Source of the DNA: Gammaproteobacteria bacterium
GTDB taxonomy: Bacteria > Pseudomonadota > Gammaproteobacteria > Pseudomonadales > PIVM01
NCBI GenBank assembly: GCA_003353945.1
Contig: PIVM01000031.1
Location: 1-44,332, forward strand
Length of the DNA: 44,332 nucleotides
Reading direction: 5' to 3'
Below, piece after piece: positions 26,114 to 34,814 of the stretch. Numbering within the stretch: the stretch's first letter is position 1; every line of letters starts with the position of its first letter. The position numbers and the translations under genes were made by a program. The notes under the pieces are model-generated. The model saw nothing but the letters and a program-made list of their open reading frames with translations, made no database searches and was not told where the DNA came from.

Positions 26114-27265
26114 ATGTATTTTGACTTTTACACATTTTTTCGCCTGCTTCGTCTAGTGGTAACTGACAAAGACAATCCAAAACGCTTTACCCTGCAATTA
26201 CCGCTAATGATTATTTATTTAGTCTGGGGAATGTTTAACGCTTTCTTTTTTCTGCTGGATTTTATATTTTTCCCAGGATTTCGCAAAAAACCGGTGGATA
26301 ATCCTATTTTTATTATCGGCAACGCCCGTAGTGGTACCACCTTCTTCCATCGTCTAATGTGCGGGGATGAAAACCGTTTTATCTCCTTTGATCTATGGGA
26401 ACTGCTCTTACCTTCGATAATACAGCAGAAAACCGTCCGGTTGTTTTTTCGTTGCTATGGCGCACTGTTTCCCAAGTCGATGCAAAAACTCGTCGAATGG
26501 GAAAAAGGACTGCTTGGCGATATTCGAAAAATTCGCCCGATGGGTCTTTGTGAACCGGATGAAGATGAATTTCTGTTTAGCTTTTCATTCTCTTCAGCCA
26601 TGCTGACGGCTTTTTTTCCGTATTTAAAAGAACTGTGGCATTTGTCTGTTGAATTTGAACAACGCCCACTGAACACCCGCCGCAGATTACTCAATTTTTA
26701 TCGAAGCTGTGTTCGCCGATTACTCTATGTTCGAGGAAATCAACGCACGCTTCTAAGTAAGAACCCGGCCTTTGTCGGAAAAATGCGGGATCTGGCCAGA
26801 GAATTTCCCGATGCTAAATTTGTCTATCTGTACCGAAATCCCATGGAAACCATTCCCAGTATCTGCAAATTATTTGAAGTTACCTGGCAAAATGTGGGAC
26901 TCACCGAGCAGCAAATTGAAAGAGGCTGCCAAGTCTTTATACAGGGTTGTATGCGTGATTACGAATATGCTCTAGCGGTAATCAATGAGTTACCGGCCGA
27001 GCGTTGCGCAATCGTCGATTACGAAAATCTGGTCAACGACCCCGGCAATACGGTTGCAACAGTCTATCATCAGCTTGGCCTGTCTATGTCTGAATCTTAT
27101 GAAGCTAAACTCTTGCAGGAAGGCGCCAGACAAAAACGTTTTCGAAGTGCCAATGCCTATAGCCTTGAAGAATATGGTATTTCCGAAGCGCAACTCGCTG
27201 AAAAACTAAGCTCGGTTATCCATAATTTCAGCACAAACAAACAGCAAGCAGCACAGGCAAAATAG
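26114..27265 (+). CDS. Membrane-associated sulfotransferase (Sulfotransfer_3-like)
   Basis: 383 residues. One or two hydrophobic segments at about 35-60 (LMIIYLVWGMFNAFFFLLDFIFFPGF) precede NPIFIIGNARSGTTFFHRLM, the 5'-phosphosulfate-binding loop, and FPDAKFVYLYRNPMETIPSICKLF carries the 3'-phosphate site (Arg, and Ser at PSI). CAIVDYENLVNDP is a typical late motif. It would transfer sulfate from PAPS to a hydroxyl of a lipid or sterol-like acceptor at the membrane. A TTG codon directly before the ATG (26111) could also be the start; GAGG lies 10-13 bases upstream. It is 149 bases after the alkylsulfatase-like gene, an odd pairing of sulfation with possible desulfation. Confidence 0.82.
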   Translation: MYFDFYTFFRLLRLVVTDKDNPKRFTLQLPLMIIYLVWGMFNAFFFLLDFIFFPGFRKKPVDNPIFIIGNARSGTTFFHRLMCGDENRFISFDLWELLLPSIIQQKTVRLFFRCYGALFPKSMQKLVEWEKGLLGDIRKIRPMGLCEPDEDEFLFSFSFSSAMLTAFFPYLKELWHLSVEFEQRPLNTRRRLLNFYRSCVRRLLYVRGNQRTLLSKNPAFVGKMRDLAREFPDAKFVYLYRNPMETIPSICKLFEVTWQNVGLTEQQIERGCQVFIQGCMRDYEYALAVINELPAERCAIVDYENLVNDPGNTVATVYHQLGLSMSESYEAKLLQEGARQKRFRSANAYSLEEYGISEAQLAEKLSSVIHNFSTNKQQAAQAK

Positions 27266-27281
27266 CGCATCTCTATATAAA

Positions 27282-27308
27282 GCGGGATTAGAGCTCGTCT
27301 AATCCCGC
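27282..27308. terminator. Strong hairpin between convergent genes
   Basis: GCGGGATTAGA and TCTAATCCCGC form a perfect 11-pair stem with a five-base loop, 16 bases after the sulfotransferase stop. No T-run follows on either strand, so termination is likely but not a textbook intrinsic terminator. It would serve both convergent genes. Confidence 0.65.
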
Positions 27309-27347
27309 CATGCAAGTGATTGGGGCCGTTGAAATTAAAGAATCATC

Positions 27348-27830
27348 TCAAAATCTGTTTCCCTTTTCATTGATTGCTATTGAACCTCCTTCTCGCACGG
27401 ATTGTTTTTCGATGAACTGTGCATATAACTTTGGATCTTCACTTCGAATCTTTTTACTCGAGCTGCGTGTAAAAGCCATGTGATAAGAAGGTTTACGCTT
27501 CACAACAGCACTAACAAAGATTTTGCCTTCATCAGTAATAGTCACTTTTATCTGATTTTTCGTCCCATCATTGGCACTTATCGTATGCACACCCTTCTCA
27601 AGATTTAACGCGTAATAACTACGATCTTTTAGCTTCCCAATCCATTTACCGTCTACAGATACACGAAAGTACGCTCGCTGAAGTGCAACATTTTGGCTGG
27701 GCCGATAGATAACTAAATTTGGCGTTTTAATAACATTATTCGCATTAATTTCTGCATGCGCATTTACAAAAACAGTACTCATCATGACAAGCACAAAAGA
27801 TAACAATCCATTAATCGTTTCAGTTCTCAT
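27348..27830 (-). CDS. Exported DUF2846-like protein
   Basis: About 160 residues. I start at the ATG at 27828-27830, with GGAG six bases upstream, which places a signal peptide at the N-terminus (RTETINGLLSFVLVMMSTVFVNAHAE); the longer frame to 27899 would bury it. The mature part (NLVIYRPSQNVALQRAYFRVSVDGKWIGKLKDRSYYALNLEKGVHTISAN) is the beta-sandwich pattern of DUF2846 proteins, usually small periplasmic or lipoprotein-like proteins of unknown role. It is convergent with the sulfotransferase and divergent from the LysR gene at 27965. Confidence 0.7.
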   Translation of the reverse strand: MRTETINGLLSFVLVMMSTVFVNAHAEINANNVIKTPNLVIYRPSQNVALQRAYFRVSVDGKWIGKLKDRSYYALNLEKGVHTISANDGTKNQIKVTITDEGKIFVSAVVKRKPSYHMAFTRSSSKKIRSEDPKLYAQFIEKQSVREGGSIAINEKGNRF

Positions 27831-27964
27831 AAAAAACTCCAGATTCTCAAATAATGTTGGAATGATTCTAGGAGCTAATGTATTGTTTGTATATTGCATA
27901 AATATTATCTTTTATTGTTAATAAATCGATAGACGATAACCGTAGGGTAAAGAGGGAAGGACTT

Positions 27965-28846
27965 ATGGAGAACTGGGATAATCTGCGGTTTTATCTGGCT
28001 GTAGCCCGTAGCGGAACCGTTTCAGCAGCAGCAAAAGAGTTAGCCGTCACCCACGCTACTGTACTACGACGCGTTGAACAAATTGAGAAGGAACTCGGCA
28101 CAAAACTCTTTAAACGCTTACAAAGTGGATATGTGCTCAATGAATCCGGGAAAGCCTTGCTTCCAAGCGCCGAAGAGATCGAGCGGGAGACGCTCAATCT
28201 AGCCAGGCAATTTCAGGGCGCTGATGACCAATTGTCAGGAAAGCTACGAGTAACACAACCGGAAAACGAAGTTGTCGATCTATATCCCCTCTATGCACTT
28301 TTTATTGAACAATACCCAAATATCCAACTGGAAATCAACTCATCTTCTGAATTAGTTAACCTGAATAAGCAAGAGGCTGACGTGGCAATTCGTTTCACCA
28401 AACAACCTTCCGATTTACTTGTAGGGCACTGTGTTGGAAAAGTCACTTCAGGCGCTTTTTGTAGCCATAAATACCGCAATCGATTTAAGCACAAACCAAC
28501 ACTATCGGAGTGCGACTGGATATTGTGGTCACCCAGCACAACCCAGGCTGGACTAGGCATTCAGTATTCATGGTTAAAAAATCACGTCAGCAATCCCAAA
28601 GTTATCATGCGAACTTCCAGCGTTTCCGATAAGATCTCAGCCATACGAGCAGGTATTGGTGTAGGCTTGCTCTCTCACTCAATTGCAAAAACATACGATG
28701 ATTTGCTAGAAATTTCTTCCACTAAACTGACCAGCTCTCTAAAACTTTGGATAGTCACTCACCGCGACCTTCGAAAACTCGTGCGTGTAAATTGTTTTAT
28801 GCGCTTTATGCTTGAAGGTTTAAGAGCGCAATTAGAACGGAATTAA
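27965..28846 (+). CDS. LysR-family transcriptional regulator
   Basis: 293 residues. The N-terminal winged helix is ENWDNLRFYLAVARSGTVSAAAKELAVTHATVLRRVEQIEKELGTKLFKRLQSGYVLNESGKALL, the standard LysR pattern with the linker helix after it. The effector domain starts near 90 (GKLRVTQPENEVVDLYPLYALFIEQYPNIQLEINSSSELVNLNKQEADVAIRF). It most resembles the group whose members control a divergent neighbouring gene, here the DUF2846-like protein 134 bases away. An AGGGAAGG-type ribosome site precedes the ATG. Confidence 0.88.
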   Translation: MENWDNLRFYLAVARSGTVSAAAKELAVTHATVLRRVEQIEKELGTKLFKRLQSGYVLNESGKALLPSAEEIERETLNLARQFQGADDQLSGKLRVTQPENEVVDLYPLYALFIEQYPNIQLEINSSSELVNLNKQEADVAIRFTKQPSDLLVGHCVGKVTSGAFCSHKYRNRFKHKPTLSECDWILWSPSTTQAGLGIQYSWLKNHVSNPKVIMRTSSVSDKISAIRAGIGVGLLSHSIAKTYDDLLEISSTKLTSSLKLWIVTHRDLRKLVRVNCFMRFMLEGLRAQLERN

Positions 28847-28931
28847 ATCAGATTCAACGATGGCACAATAAGCGATGAGAGGCAGAAACCCGTTTGCGCT
28901 GTATCCACTACCTGTTACCCTCTCTTCTTTT

Positions 28932-29813
28932 TCAGCAAGTCTCTTTACTAATTCGCATCCAGGAATCCACCGCCATATTCCTATGGCGTTTCTTTCGCAA
29001 GGCAAAATAAAACGTACGTCGCATATCTACGCGTGCCAGTTTTAACGGCACCAGATCGCCGTTATCAATATTTCTTTGCAATACTATTTGTGACAAACAG
29101 CCAATACCCAAACCGGATTCAACCGCATTTTTTATGGCTTCGTTATGTTTGAATTCCAGATAGATATTAATGTTTGGCAACAAACCCGCTAAGGCACGCT
29201 CAAAAGTATGCCGAGCACCTGAATCCGACTCCCTTAATATCCATGGCGCCTCCTTGATATCTTTGTTTGTGAGTGTTTTCTTCTTTGCCAGAGGGTGATT
29301 CGCTGCACAAAATATCACAAGCTTATCTTTCATCCACGGCACCAATTCCAAATCCTTATGCTGAACCTCGCCCTCAATCATGCCAATATCAACCTCGTAA
29401 TTAAGCACCTTTGTCACAATATCCGGCGTATTGGCAATATCCAGTTGCACATCTGCTTCGGGAAACTCATCCAAATAGCCCGCCAGGTATTTTGTGGCTA
29501 AATGGTTGCCAATAGTAAAGCTGGCACCGACTTTGATATGACCTATTTCCTTATGTGATAGCAACAGACCCTCGAAACTTATGCTGTGTGCCAACAGATT
29601 TTCCGCTTCCTTGCGTACCGTATGCCCAATGCTATTAAGCTTTAATTTGTTTCCTACCCTATCAAATAACTTGAATTCATAGCTGTGTTCCAGGTTCAGT
29701 AGGGCTTCGCTGGCTGCTGACTGAGACATATGCAGACTATCGGCTGCCCGAGATATATTTTCATGTTTAGCAACCGCCAGGAATATTTGCAGCTGCCTTA
29801 ATGTAAATCGCAT
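28932..29813 (-). CDS. LysR-family transcriptional regulator
   Basis: 293 residues from the ATG at 29811-29813, chosen because GAGGG lies six bases upstream; an in-frame TTG four codons earlier is a poorer start. Helix-turn-helix: FTLRQLQIFLAVAKHENISRAADSLHMSQSAASEALLNLEHSYEFKLFDRVGNKLKLNSIGHTV. The effector domain contains HIKVGASFTIGNHLATKYLAGYLDEFPEADVQLDIANTPDIVTKVLNYEVDIGMIEGEV, similar to CysB/CbbR-like members. Convergent with the preceding LysR gene. The target is unknown, as no clear divergent partner exists within 200 bases. Confidence 0.88.
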   Translation of the reverse strand: MRFTLRQLQIFLAVAKHENISRAADSLHMSQSAASEALLNLEHSYEFKLFDRVGNKLKLNSIGHTVRKEAENLLAHSISFEGLLLSHKEIGHIKVGASFTIGNHLATKYLAGYLDEFPEADVQLDIANTPDIVTKVLNYEVDIGMIEGEVQHKDLELVPWMKDKLVIFCAANHPLAKKKTLTNKDIKEAPWILRESDSGARHTFERALAGLLPNINIYLEFKHNEAIKNAVESGLGIGCLSQIVLQRNIDNGDLVPLKLARVDMRRTFYFALRKKRHRNMAVDSWMRISKETC

Positions 29814-30024
29814 AATTTCCCTCAATTGCTGATATCGGTATTTCAGGTAGTATTAACCAGAACGTCCGGCTATACAAATAGCGTATCAGTGTTTTGTTTA
29901 TCAGCCAGCACAATAGGATAAATGTGATATCACTCCACACAGGCATTCCAATGTACCGCACTCAATAAGAGTTATGCCGTATGATTGCTGAGCGTACAAT
30001 GAGGTGTAGTGCAGACGACCCGCT

Positions 30025-30864
30025 TCAGTCCGTCAGTCTCGCTCGATAGTTTATCGGTCTTAAGCCTGTCATTCGGTAAAAAGCTCTCGAAAAGGCACTA
30101 GCATCTGAAAATCCTAATTTTAAAGCAATGTCAATCAAGGAGGTTTGCGGGATTCTTAGCATCGCTATGGCCTGATCTCGCCGATAATGGTCGCGTATGC
30201 GCTGAAAACTGCTTCCGCGTTCCTTTAAACGACGTCGTAGTGAACTTTCTGACATATTCAGTCGGCTGGCAATCTCGTTGGCAGACAGGCGAATTGCATG
30301 GCTATCTGACTCAAACAAACGAATAATTCGTGCTTCAACAAAACTATCCATACCTCCATAACTAAAATATGCCAACCCCTTCACCAAAGCGGGCTTTTTG
30401 TCGATTATACCTTCATATGTCCGATGAACAGGCAACTGTAAAATAGCTTTATCAAAGGCGATTGCGTTCACTTGACGATTAAAATGTATCGGGCAGTGCG
30501 CTACAGCATACAACGCACTGAACGGTTTTCTATCGCTTTCATCAATAGACAGAAATAGTGCCTCATCCACTTTGCTAATCATCCAGCAACAAAATCTGAA
30601 CCAAAGAATCAGCGCCACCATATCTTCCAGTGTTTGCGTACTATTCTGTGAATACTTTTTGTAGCTCAATAAACCGTAGCGCTCACTCACTTCAAGTTTA
30701 TTGTATAAAAGCGTTTGATTGTTAACATAGAAAAAGCGGTTAAATAGTATGCCTGTCTGCAGCAATGATTCGAAATTGGGCTTTTTTGCCAAATCACGCA
30801 GCAGAAAATCAATTTTCTTGTTATCCAGCGCCTTTTCCGCCAATCTGGCTATTTGATTATTCAT
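30025..30864 (-). CDS. AraC-family transcriptional regulator
   Basis: 279 residues. The C-terminal double helix-turn-helix is at about 190-275: IRLSANEIASRLNMSESSLRRRLKERGSSFQRIRDHYRRDQAIAMLRIPQTSLIDIALKLGFSDASAFSRAFYRMTGLRPINYR. The N-terminal ~170 residues have no membrane segment and resemble the effector domain of OruR/ArgR-like AraC proteins. Divergent from the phosphotransferase gene, with a GAGACAT-type inverted repeat in the shared 366-base region, so it probably controls that gene. Confidence 0.87.
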   Translation of the reverse strand: MNNQIARLAEKALDNKKIDFLLRDLAKKPNFESLLQTGILFNRFFYVNNQTLLYNKLEVSERYGLLSYKKYSQNSTQTLEDMVALILWFRFCCWMISKVDEALFLSIDESDRKPFSALYAVAHCPIHFNRQVNAIAFDKAILQLPVHRTYEGIIDKKPALVKGLAYFSYGGMDSFVEARIIRLFESDSHAIRLSANEIASRLNMSESSLRRRLKERGSSFQRIRDHYRRDQAIAMLRIPQTSLIDIALKLGFSDASAFSRAFYRMTGLRPINYRARLTD

Positions 30865-31230
30865 TTTATGTTAACAGGCAGATCACTATATCCCATCATA
30901 GCAAAACATCTATGGAGATGTATAGTATATATATGTCTCATATGTTTTGAAATTCAAGGATTTCATAGCGAGTCTTAATTGACGAGAACAAGCACTATAC
31001 TGATCTTGCTGATTGGCCCAATCCAAGTGCATTACTATGTCAAAAACTCCAAGTATCAGGCGATTCGTACATAAACCAGAGCACTATACCACTTCAATAT
31101 ATGAGGCTTTTTCCTTGGCAGACTCTTTGAGAGATTCACATATTGAGACATCATATGTATAATGTCTCGCTATTAAGCAAGCTTTCCAGGCGCAGATGCA
31201 ATTTCAAATCGTTATGAACGACAGAGGCCT
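30865..31230. promoter_or_regulatory. Divergent promoter region with GAGACAT inverted repeat
   Basis: 366 bases without a gene. GAGACAT at 31145-31151 and ATGTCTC at 31162-31168 form a perfect 7-base inverted repeat around a 10-base spacer, 63 bases before the phosphotransferase start. A further ATGTCTC occurs at 30933-30939, 69 bases before the AraC start. Confidence 0.55.
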
Positions 31231-32460
31231 ATGGTGACATCAAGCAGACTCAAAGTAGTTTCTCGCGGTTGCCAAACATCCTTTGATATGGCCTTGGATG
31301 CGATTTTGACCCCTTTTGGGAAAGCTATGCCATTGAATGTTGATGATGTCCAAACTCCAATCTTTATCAACCAATTATTACAACAGCATGGGCTCAATGA
31401 GCTGGGACAGGCTGGGCACATCACCGATGTAGCACCTTTGGATATAGCATGCCCCAGTAGCAATTGTATTAACCGAGTCATTGCACTGTCCTGGCAAAGA
31501 AAGCTGGCAGCACAGAGCCATATCGAACTGCCGAATTCATTATTTATAAAACTGCCCGCAAGAGAAGTTAGCACGCGTTTGTTTATGAATCTTTTTGGAT
31601 CCTGGCAGCTAGAGTGTGATTTTTATCGGCAATTTAGCGGTGATTTTCCTGTGCGAATTCCAAAAGTCTATGCAGCAGCAAACCAGCGCAGTCGTTTTAT
31701 ACTATTGCAGGAGAATCTGCAAGCGGATGCCAACGTTACCCTGTTTACCAATATAGATATGATGACTGGACCATCGCTTGGCAGGGCCAAGCAATGTCTC
31801 ACAACTTTTGCTAGAATTCATAGTACCTATGCGCATTTGTCCCAGACCGAACGCGAAGCGCGCTTACCTATAGCCAATCACCCTTTTCTATCACCGATAA
31901 TGCGCGAATTGGGACGCGTAATCAATACGCGGGCAGGTAAAGTCTGTCTTAACAAATACCCCGATTTGTTTCCAGCAGATGTTGCATCCGTACATCTTCT
32001 TGCAATGCAGCACTGGGATCGCTTGTTGGCGTGGTGGTTTCGTGAACCATTGACCCTGATTCATGGCGATAGTCATATCGGCAATTTTTTTGTCAGCGGT
32101 GACGAGTTGGGCATGCTGGATTGGCAAGCCGCCCACTGGGGAAAAGGTATTCGTGATGTTCAGTATTTTCTGATCAATTCACTTCCCTCGCATATTTTGG
32201 CCGAACACGAACAGATGCTGCTTGAACACTACATTCAAGCTCTAGCTGAAAACGAGATAGAACTGAGCTTCGATGAGGCTTGGGAGCAGTATCGGGCCTT
32301 TTCTTTTCATACATTGCTCACAATTGTCACTTCACTTGCGCTTGGTGCATTGATAGAGAAAGATTTGGTTATGAAAGAAGTACTGCAGCGGGCTGTAGCG
32401 GCCGTTAAAAGAGTGCATTTTGACATGTGGTTAGATGAATTTATCAATACTCAAGCTTGA
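31231..32460 (+). CDS. Phosphotransferase of the ecdysteroid-kinase/aminoglycoside-phosphotransferase superfamily
   Basis: 409 residues. The kinase-like fold has RFILLQENLQ at the hinge, LTLIHGDSHIGNFFV (catalytic loop: Asp after HG and the Asn) and GMLDWQAAHWGKGIRDVQYFL (metal-binding Asp). This combination fits the DUF1679/EcKinase-like small-molecule kinases common in marine and steroid-degrading proteobacteria, which phosphorylate hydroxyl groups of lipophilic alcohols or related compounds. It is flanked by two AraC regulators, and its last 30 bases overlap the end of the downstream convergent AraC gene. Substrate unknown. Confidence 0.78.
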   Translation: MVTSSRLKVVSRGCQTSFDMALDAILTPFGKAMPLNVDDVQTPIFINQLLQQHGLNELGQAGHITDVAPLDIACPSSNCINRVIALSWQRKLAAQSHIELPNSLFIKLPAREVSTRLFMNLFGSWQLECDFYRQFSGDFPVRIPKVYAAANQRSRFILLQENLQADANVTLFTNIDMMTGPSLGRAKQCLTTFARIHSTYAHLSQTEREARLPIANHPFLSPIMRELGRVINTRAGKVCLNKYPDLFPADVASVHLLAMQHWDRLLAWWFREPLTLIHGDSHIGNFFVSGDELGMLDWQAAHWGKGIRDVQYFLINSLPSHILAEHEQMLLEHYIQALAENEIELSFDEAWEQYRAFSFHTLLTIVTSLALGALIEKDLVMKEVLQRAVAAVKRVHFDMWLDEFINTQA

Positions 32461-33453
32461 TATATGTGAAGCTTTATTAGAGTGATTTTGTCGGTACTGT
32501 GACGGAGTTACTCCAGTATTGTCCCTAAAAAAACGATAGAAACTGCCCGGTGAAGAAAAACCGAGTTTTCTCGAGATATTAGAAATTTTCAAATCTGTGT
32601 GCTGTACATATGCAATGGATAACTGCCTAATGCGGGCATTCTTGATAGCTTTAAAGCTAACACCTTCCTTTTTTAATTCTGCATACAGCCTGCTCTTTGA
32701 AATGTTAAGTAACGTTGCGATGTCGTCAAGAGAAGGCAATTCATTGTAGTTTCTGTGAGACACAATACTTTCAATTTGTTCTTTCAAACTATGCGATTTT
32801 CGCTGGCAAAACAGGCTTGCAGGCGCATCCTTCATAAATTGGTCAATCATAGCTTGGTCAGCCTTAATTGGAAAATTTGCATAATTCACCGAGAACCACA
32901 ATGACGTGTTTTTCGAGCGATAAACCACCGGGCAGTTAAATAGGCTTTCATCTTGTTTGCTGCCTGGCTTTTCGTAAACCAAGGCAGCCTTGACAAGATT
33001 AATATCGCATTTTGTTAGCCAATTCATTAAACCCTTGATGGCCAACATGATATTTACGGTAATGACACGTTGTTGTTGTGGCGAAAAGTGCTTATCAGAT
33101 ACATGGTTATGAAAGCGCAGAATGACGCATTCGTTATCTTGACTAATGTGTAGTCGAGATTTTCTGGAAAAACAATCATAAAAAAGACTGAGATGCTCCA
33201 AGCTTTCGTAAAGTGTATTGCAGTCACGCATTGATCCCAATAAGTAGCGGTACATTTCAATAATATCCTGGCAGCTTGAATTGGAATCGATACCCACATA
33301 GCGAGCTTCAACCTTGGAAAGGTAATTACGTATTAGCAAGTTATAGTGTTTTTCACTACTTATGTTTGAGCGGCACAACATATTAGAAAACGTGTTAGGA
33401 AAAGACTCTTCGCCGTATTTTCTCAATGAATGGATAAACTGCTTTTTAAGCAT
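32431..33453 (-). CDS. AraC-family transcriptional regulator
   Basis: 340 residues; ~240 N-terminal residues of the OruR-like effector type (FDCFSRKSRLHISQDNECVILRFHNH), then LPSLDDIATLLNISKSRLYAELKKEGVSFKAIKNARIRQLSIAYVQHTDLKISNISRKLGFSSPGSFYRFFRDNTGVTPSQYR, the double helix-turn-helix. Convergent with the phosphotransferase and overlapping its 3' end by 30 bases. The same ATGTCTC/GAGACAT motif as in the 31 kb region lies 23 bases upstream of its ATG, so the three genes may share control. Confidence 0.87.
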   Translation of the reverse strand: MLKKQFIHSLRKYGEESFPNTFSNMLCRSNISSEKHYNLLIRNYLSKVEARYVGIDSNSSCQDIIEMYRYLLGSMRDCNTLYESLEHLSLFYDCFSRKSRLHISQDNECVILRFHNHVSDKHFSPQQQRVITVNIMLAIKGLMNWLTKCDINLVKAALVYEKPGSKQDESLFNCPVVYRSKNTSLWFSVNYANFPIKADQAMIDQFMKDAPASLFCQRKSHSLKEQIESIVSHRNYNELPSLDDIATLLNISKSRLYAELKKEGVSFKAIKNARIRQLSIAYVQHTDLKISNISRKLGFSSPGSFYRFFRDNTGVTPSQYRQNHSNKASHISSLSIDKFI

Positions 33454-33475
33454 AACATTATGAATATATAATATA

Positions 33476-33482
33476 GAGACAT
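33476..33482. promoter_or_regulatory. GAGACAT motif before the AraC gene
   Basis: Same heptamer as in the 30.9-31.2 kb region, here as a half site followed by AT-rich sequence and the ATG at 33453. The remaining bases to about 33750 hold no convincing gene. Confidence 0.4.
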
Positions 33483-33755
33483 GAATTCTTATATTGTATC
33501 ACATTGAAACTGATAGGTCACTTTGAACACTTGAAGTGACTAGGAGCATATGTCAATGAAATTTTATGAGTGCTATAAAAAGAACAGGCAACTCTAAAGA
33601 AAATTGTATTGAATTATGGTGCAAATTGTCATGTGAAAAAATGCCATATCTGTATGATAGCAATTGAGGACGGTGAGATCATCCGTTTTCAACTTGTGAC
33701 AATGAAAGCGATATTATCCAGTAATCGCTTCAACTATGGGTTATATAACCTGCTC

Positions 33756-33787
33756 GCCCCGAGGCCACTCACTCGGGGCTTTTTTTT
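33756..33787 (+). terminator. Intrinsic terminator
   Basis: GCCCCGAG (33756-33763) pairs with CTCGGGGC (33772-33779) around an eight-base loop, followed by eight T. A textbook plus-strand terminator, but no gene I can identify ends just before it; it may have outlived its gene. Confidence 0.85.
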
Positions 33788-33818
33788 CAAGCTTGTCTGC
33801 ATTTCACGCATTTGAAGG

Positions 33819-34060
33819 TTGTTGGTTCAATGTGACAGTATCGCTAGCGCCTACGATTTCTATTTTCCTTGTGACGCAGCAAAAGAACTACAAGGCAAAC
33901 TACTTGACCAAGTGTCCGAAAAAATAATCGATAAAATCTGTCAGTACATGCCTGATTTTCGCGATCAAATAACTGACCAAGCGACATTTTTCTCCGCGAA
34001 TAGACAAGTCAGCATTATGCCGTTAGTGGTTTCTTATTCTACGTTCCATTTTTTCCAGAT
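33819..34060 (+). pseudogene. Possible C-terminal fragment of a phytoene-dehydrogenase-like oxidoreductase
   Basis: The frame reads YFPCDAAKELQGKLLDQVSEKIIDKICQYMPDFRDQITDQATFF, similar to the helix near the C-terminus of FAD-dependent oxidoreductases (pattern K.E..G..V.DKI..Y.PNFRD.I). It then loses resemblance before the stop at 34103. No start or ribosome site. It may be a scrap of a gene like the one decayed at 5.7-6.2 kb. Family call weak. Confidence 0.3.
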
Positions 34061-34064
34061 TGCG

Positions 34065-34388
34065 TTACAGATGCTTGTAGTGCTTGGCTGCTGGTTTTGC
34101 TAAGCGAGACAGAATGGCATCCAGGTCAGAGTTGACTATCTGCTCACGAAAATGTTAATTATCATACAACGTCCGGCTTGTTTTGTAGCAGGGTGGTGTT
34201 TCCGGTGTTAATACTACATCGTCATAGGTTATTTCCAGTTGATTTTCAGGAACTTTATCGATTAGACGTTTTGCCGTTTGGAAAAAGAATTTCTTAATAT
34301 CTTCATTTTATTCTGAATGATTAAGCTGATCACGATATTGGTGGACGAGCTCATATTCTAACTTACTATAAGAAATATTCTTTTCCAT
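34065..34388 (-). pseudogene. Small soluble protein gene with two nonsense codons
   Basis: A single frame of 107 codons from an ATG (34386-34388) reads MEKNISYSKLEYELVHQYRD, then NEDIKKFFFQTAKRLIDKVP, LEITYDDVVLTPETPPCYKTSR and FREQIVNSDLDAILSRLAKPA, ending at TAA 34065-34067. It is interrupted twice by TAA, after LNHSE and after TLYDN, without loss of frame or of coding character. Family unknown. The intact reading between stops shows recent inactivation. Confidence 0.55.
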
Positions 34389-34814
34389 TGCGCCATCCTC
34401 TACTATCAGTACTGTAACAAGAGCTTGTTTAAAACTTACACTTTAAACTTCTATTTGTCATAGTGTTGTTGGAATCCGCTTGAGGGGAATGAATATATAT
34501 ATTTTATAGTTCGAATTGAAATTGCTCTATTAAACATGCAACTGTTCGACGGGAAATCGCTCAAAGCGGCCTGACGTGAATATTGCGCTGAGTGCATTAT
34601 GTTCTCGTTTGCAGACATTCAGTTGGCTTTCCAATTTCGCCCGAAAACGAAATGGCGATTGCACCAAGGCAGACTTATACGGTCCTTATTGATAGGGCGA
34701 CAGAATGGGGAAAATGTGCCAATTTCGATCAATCGCGGCTCCTCAGTTTTAGCTGTCGGCTATCATATTTATTTGAAGGGTGCCTTTTGAAAAATGCTTT
34801 TTTTGAAGCCGTAA

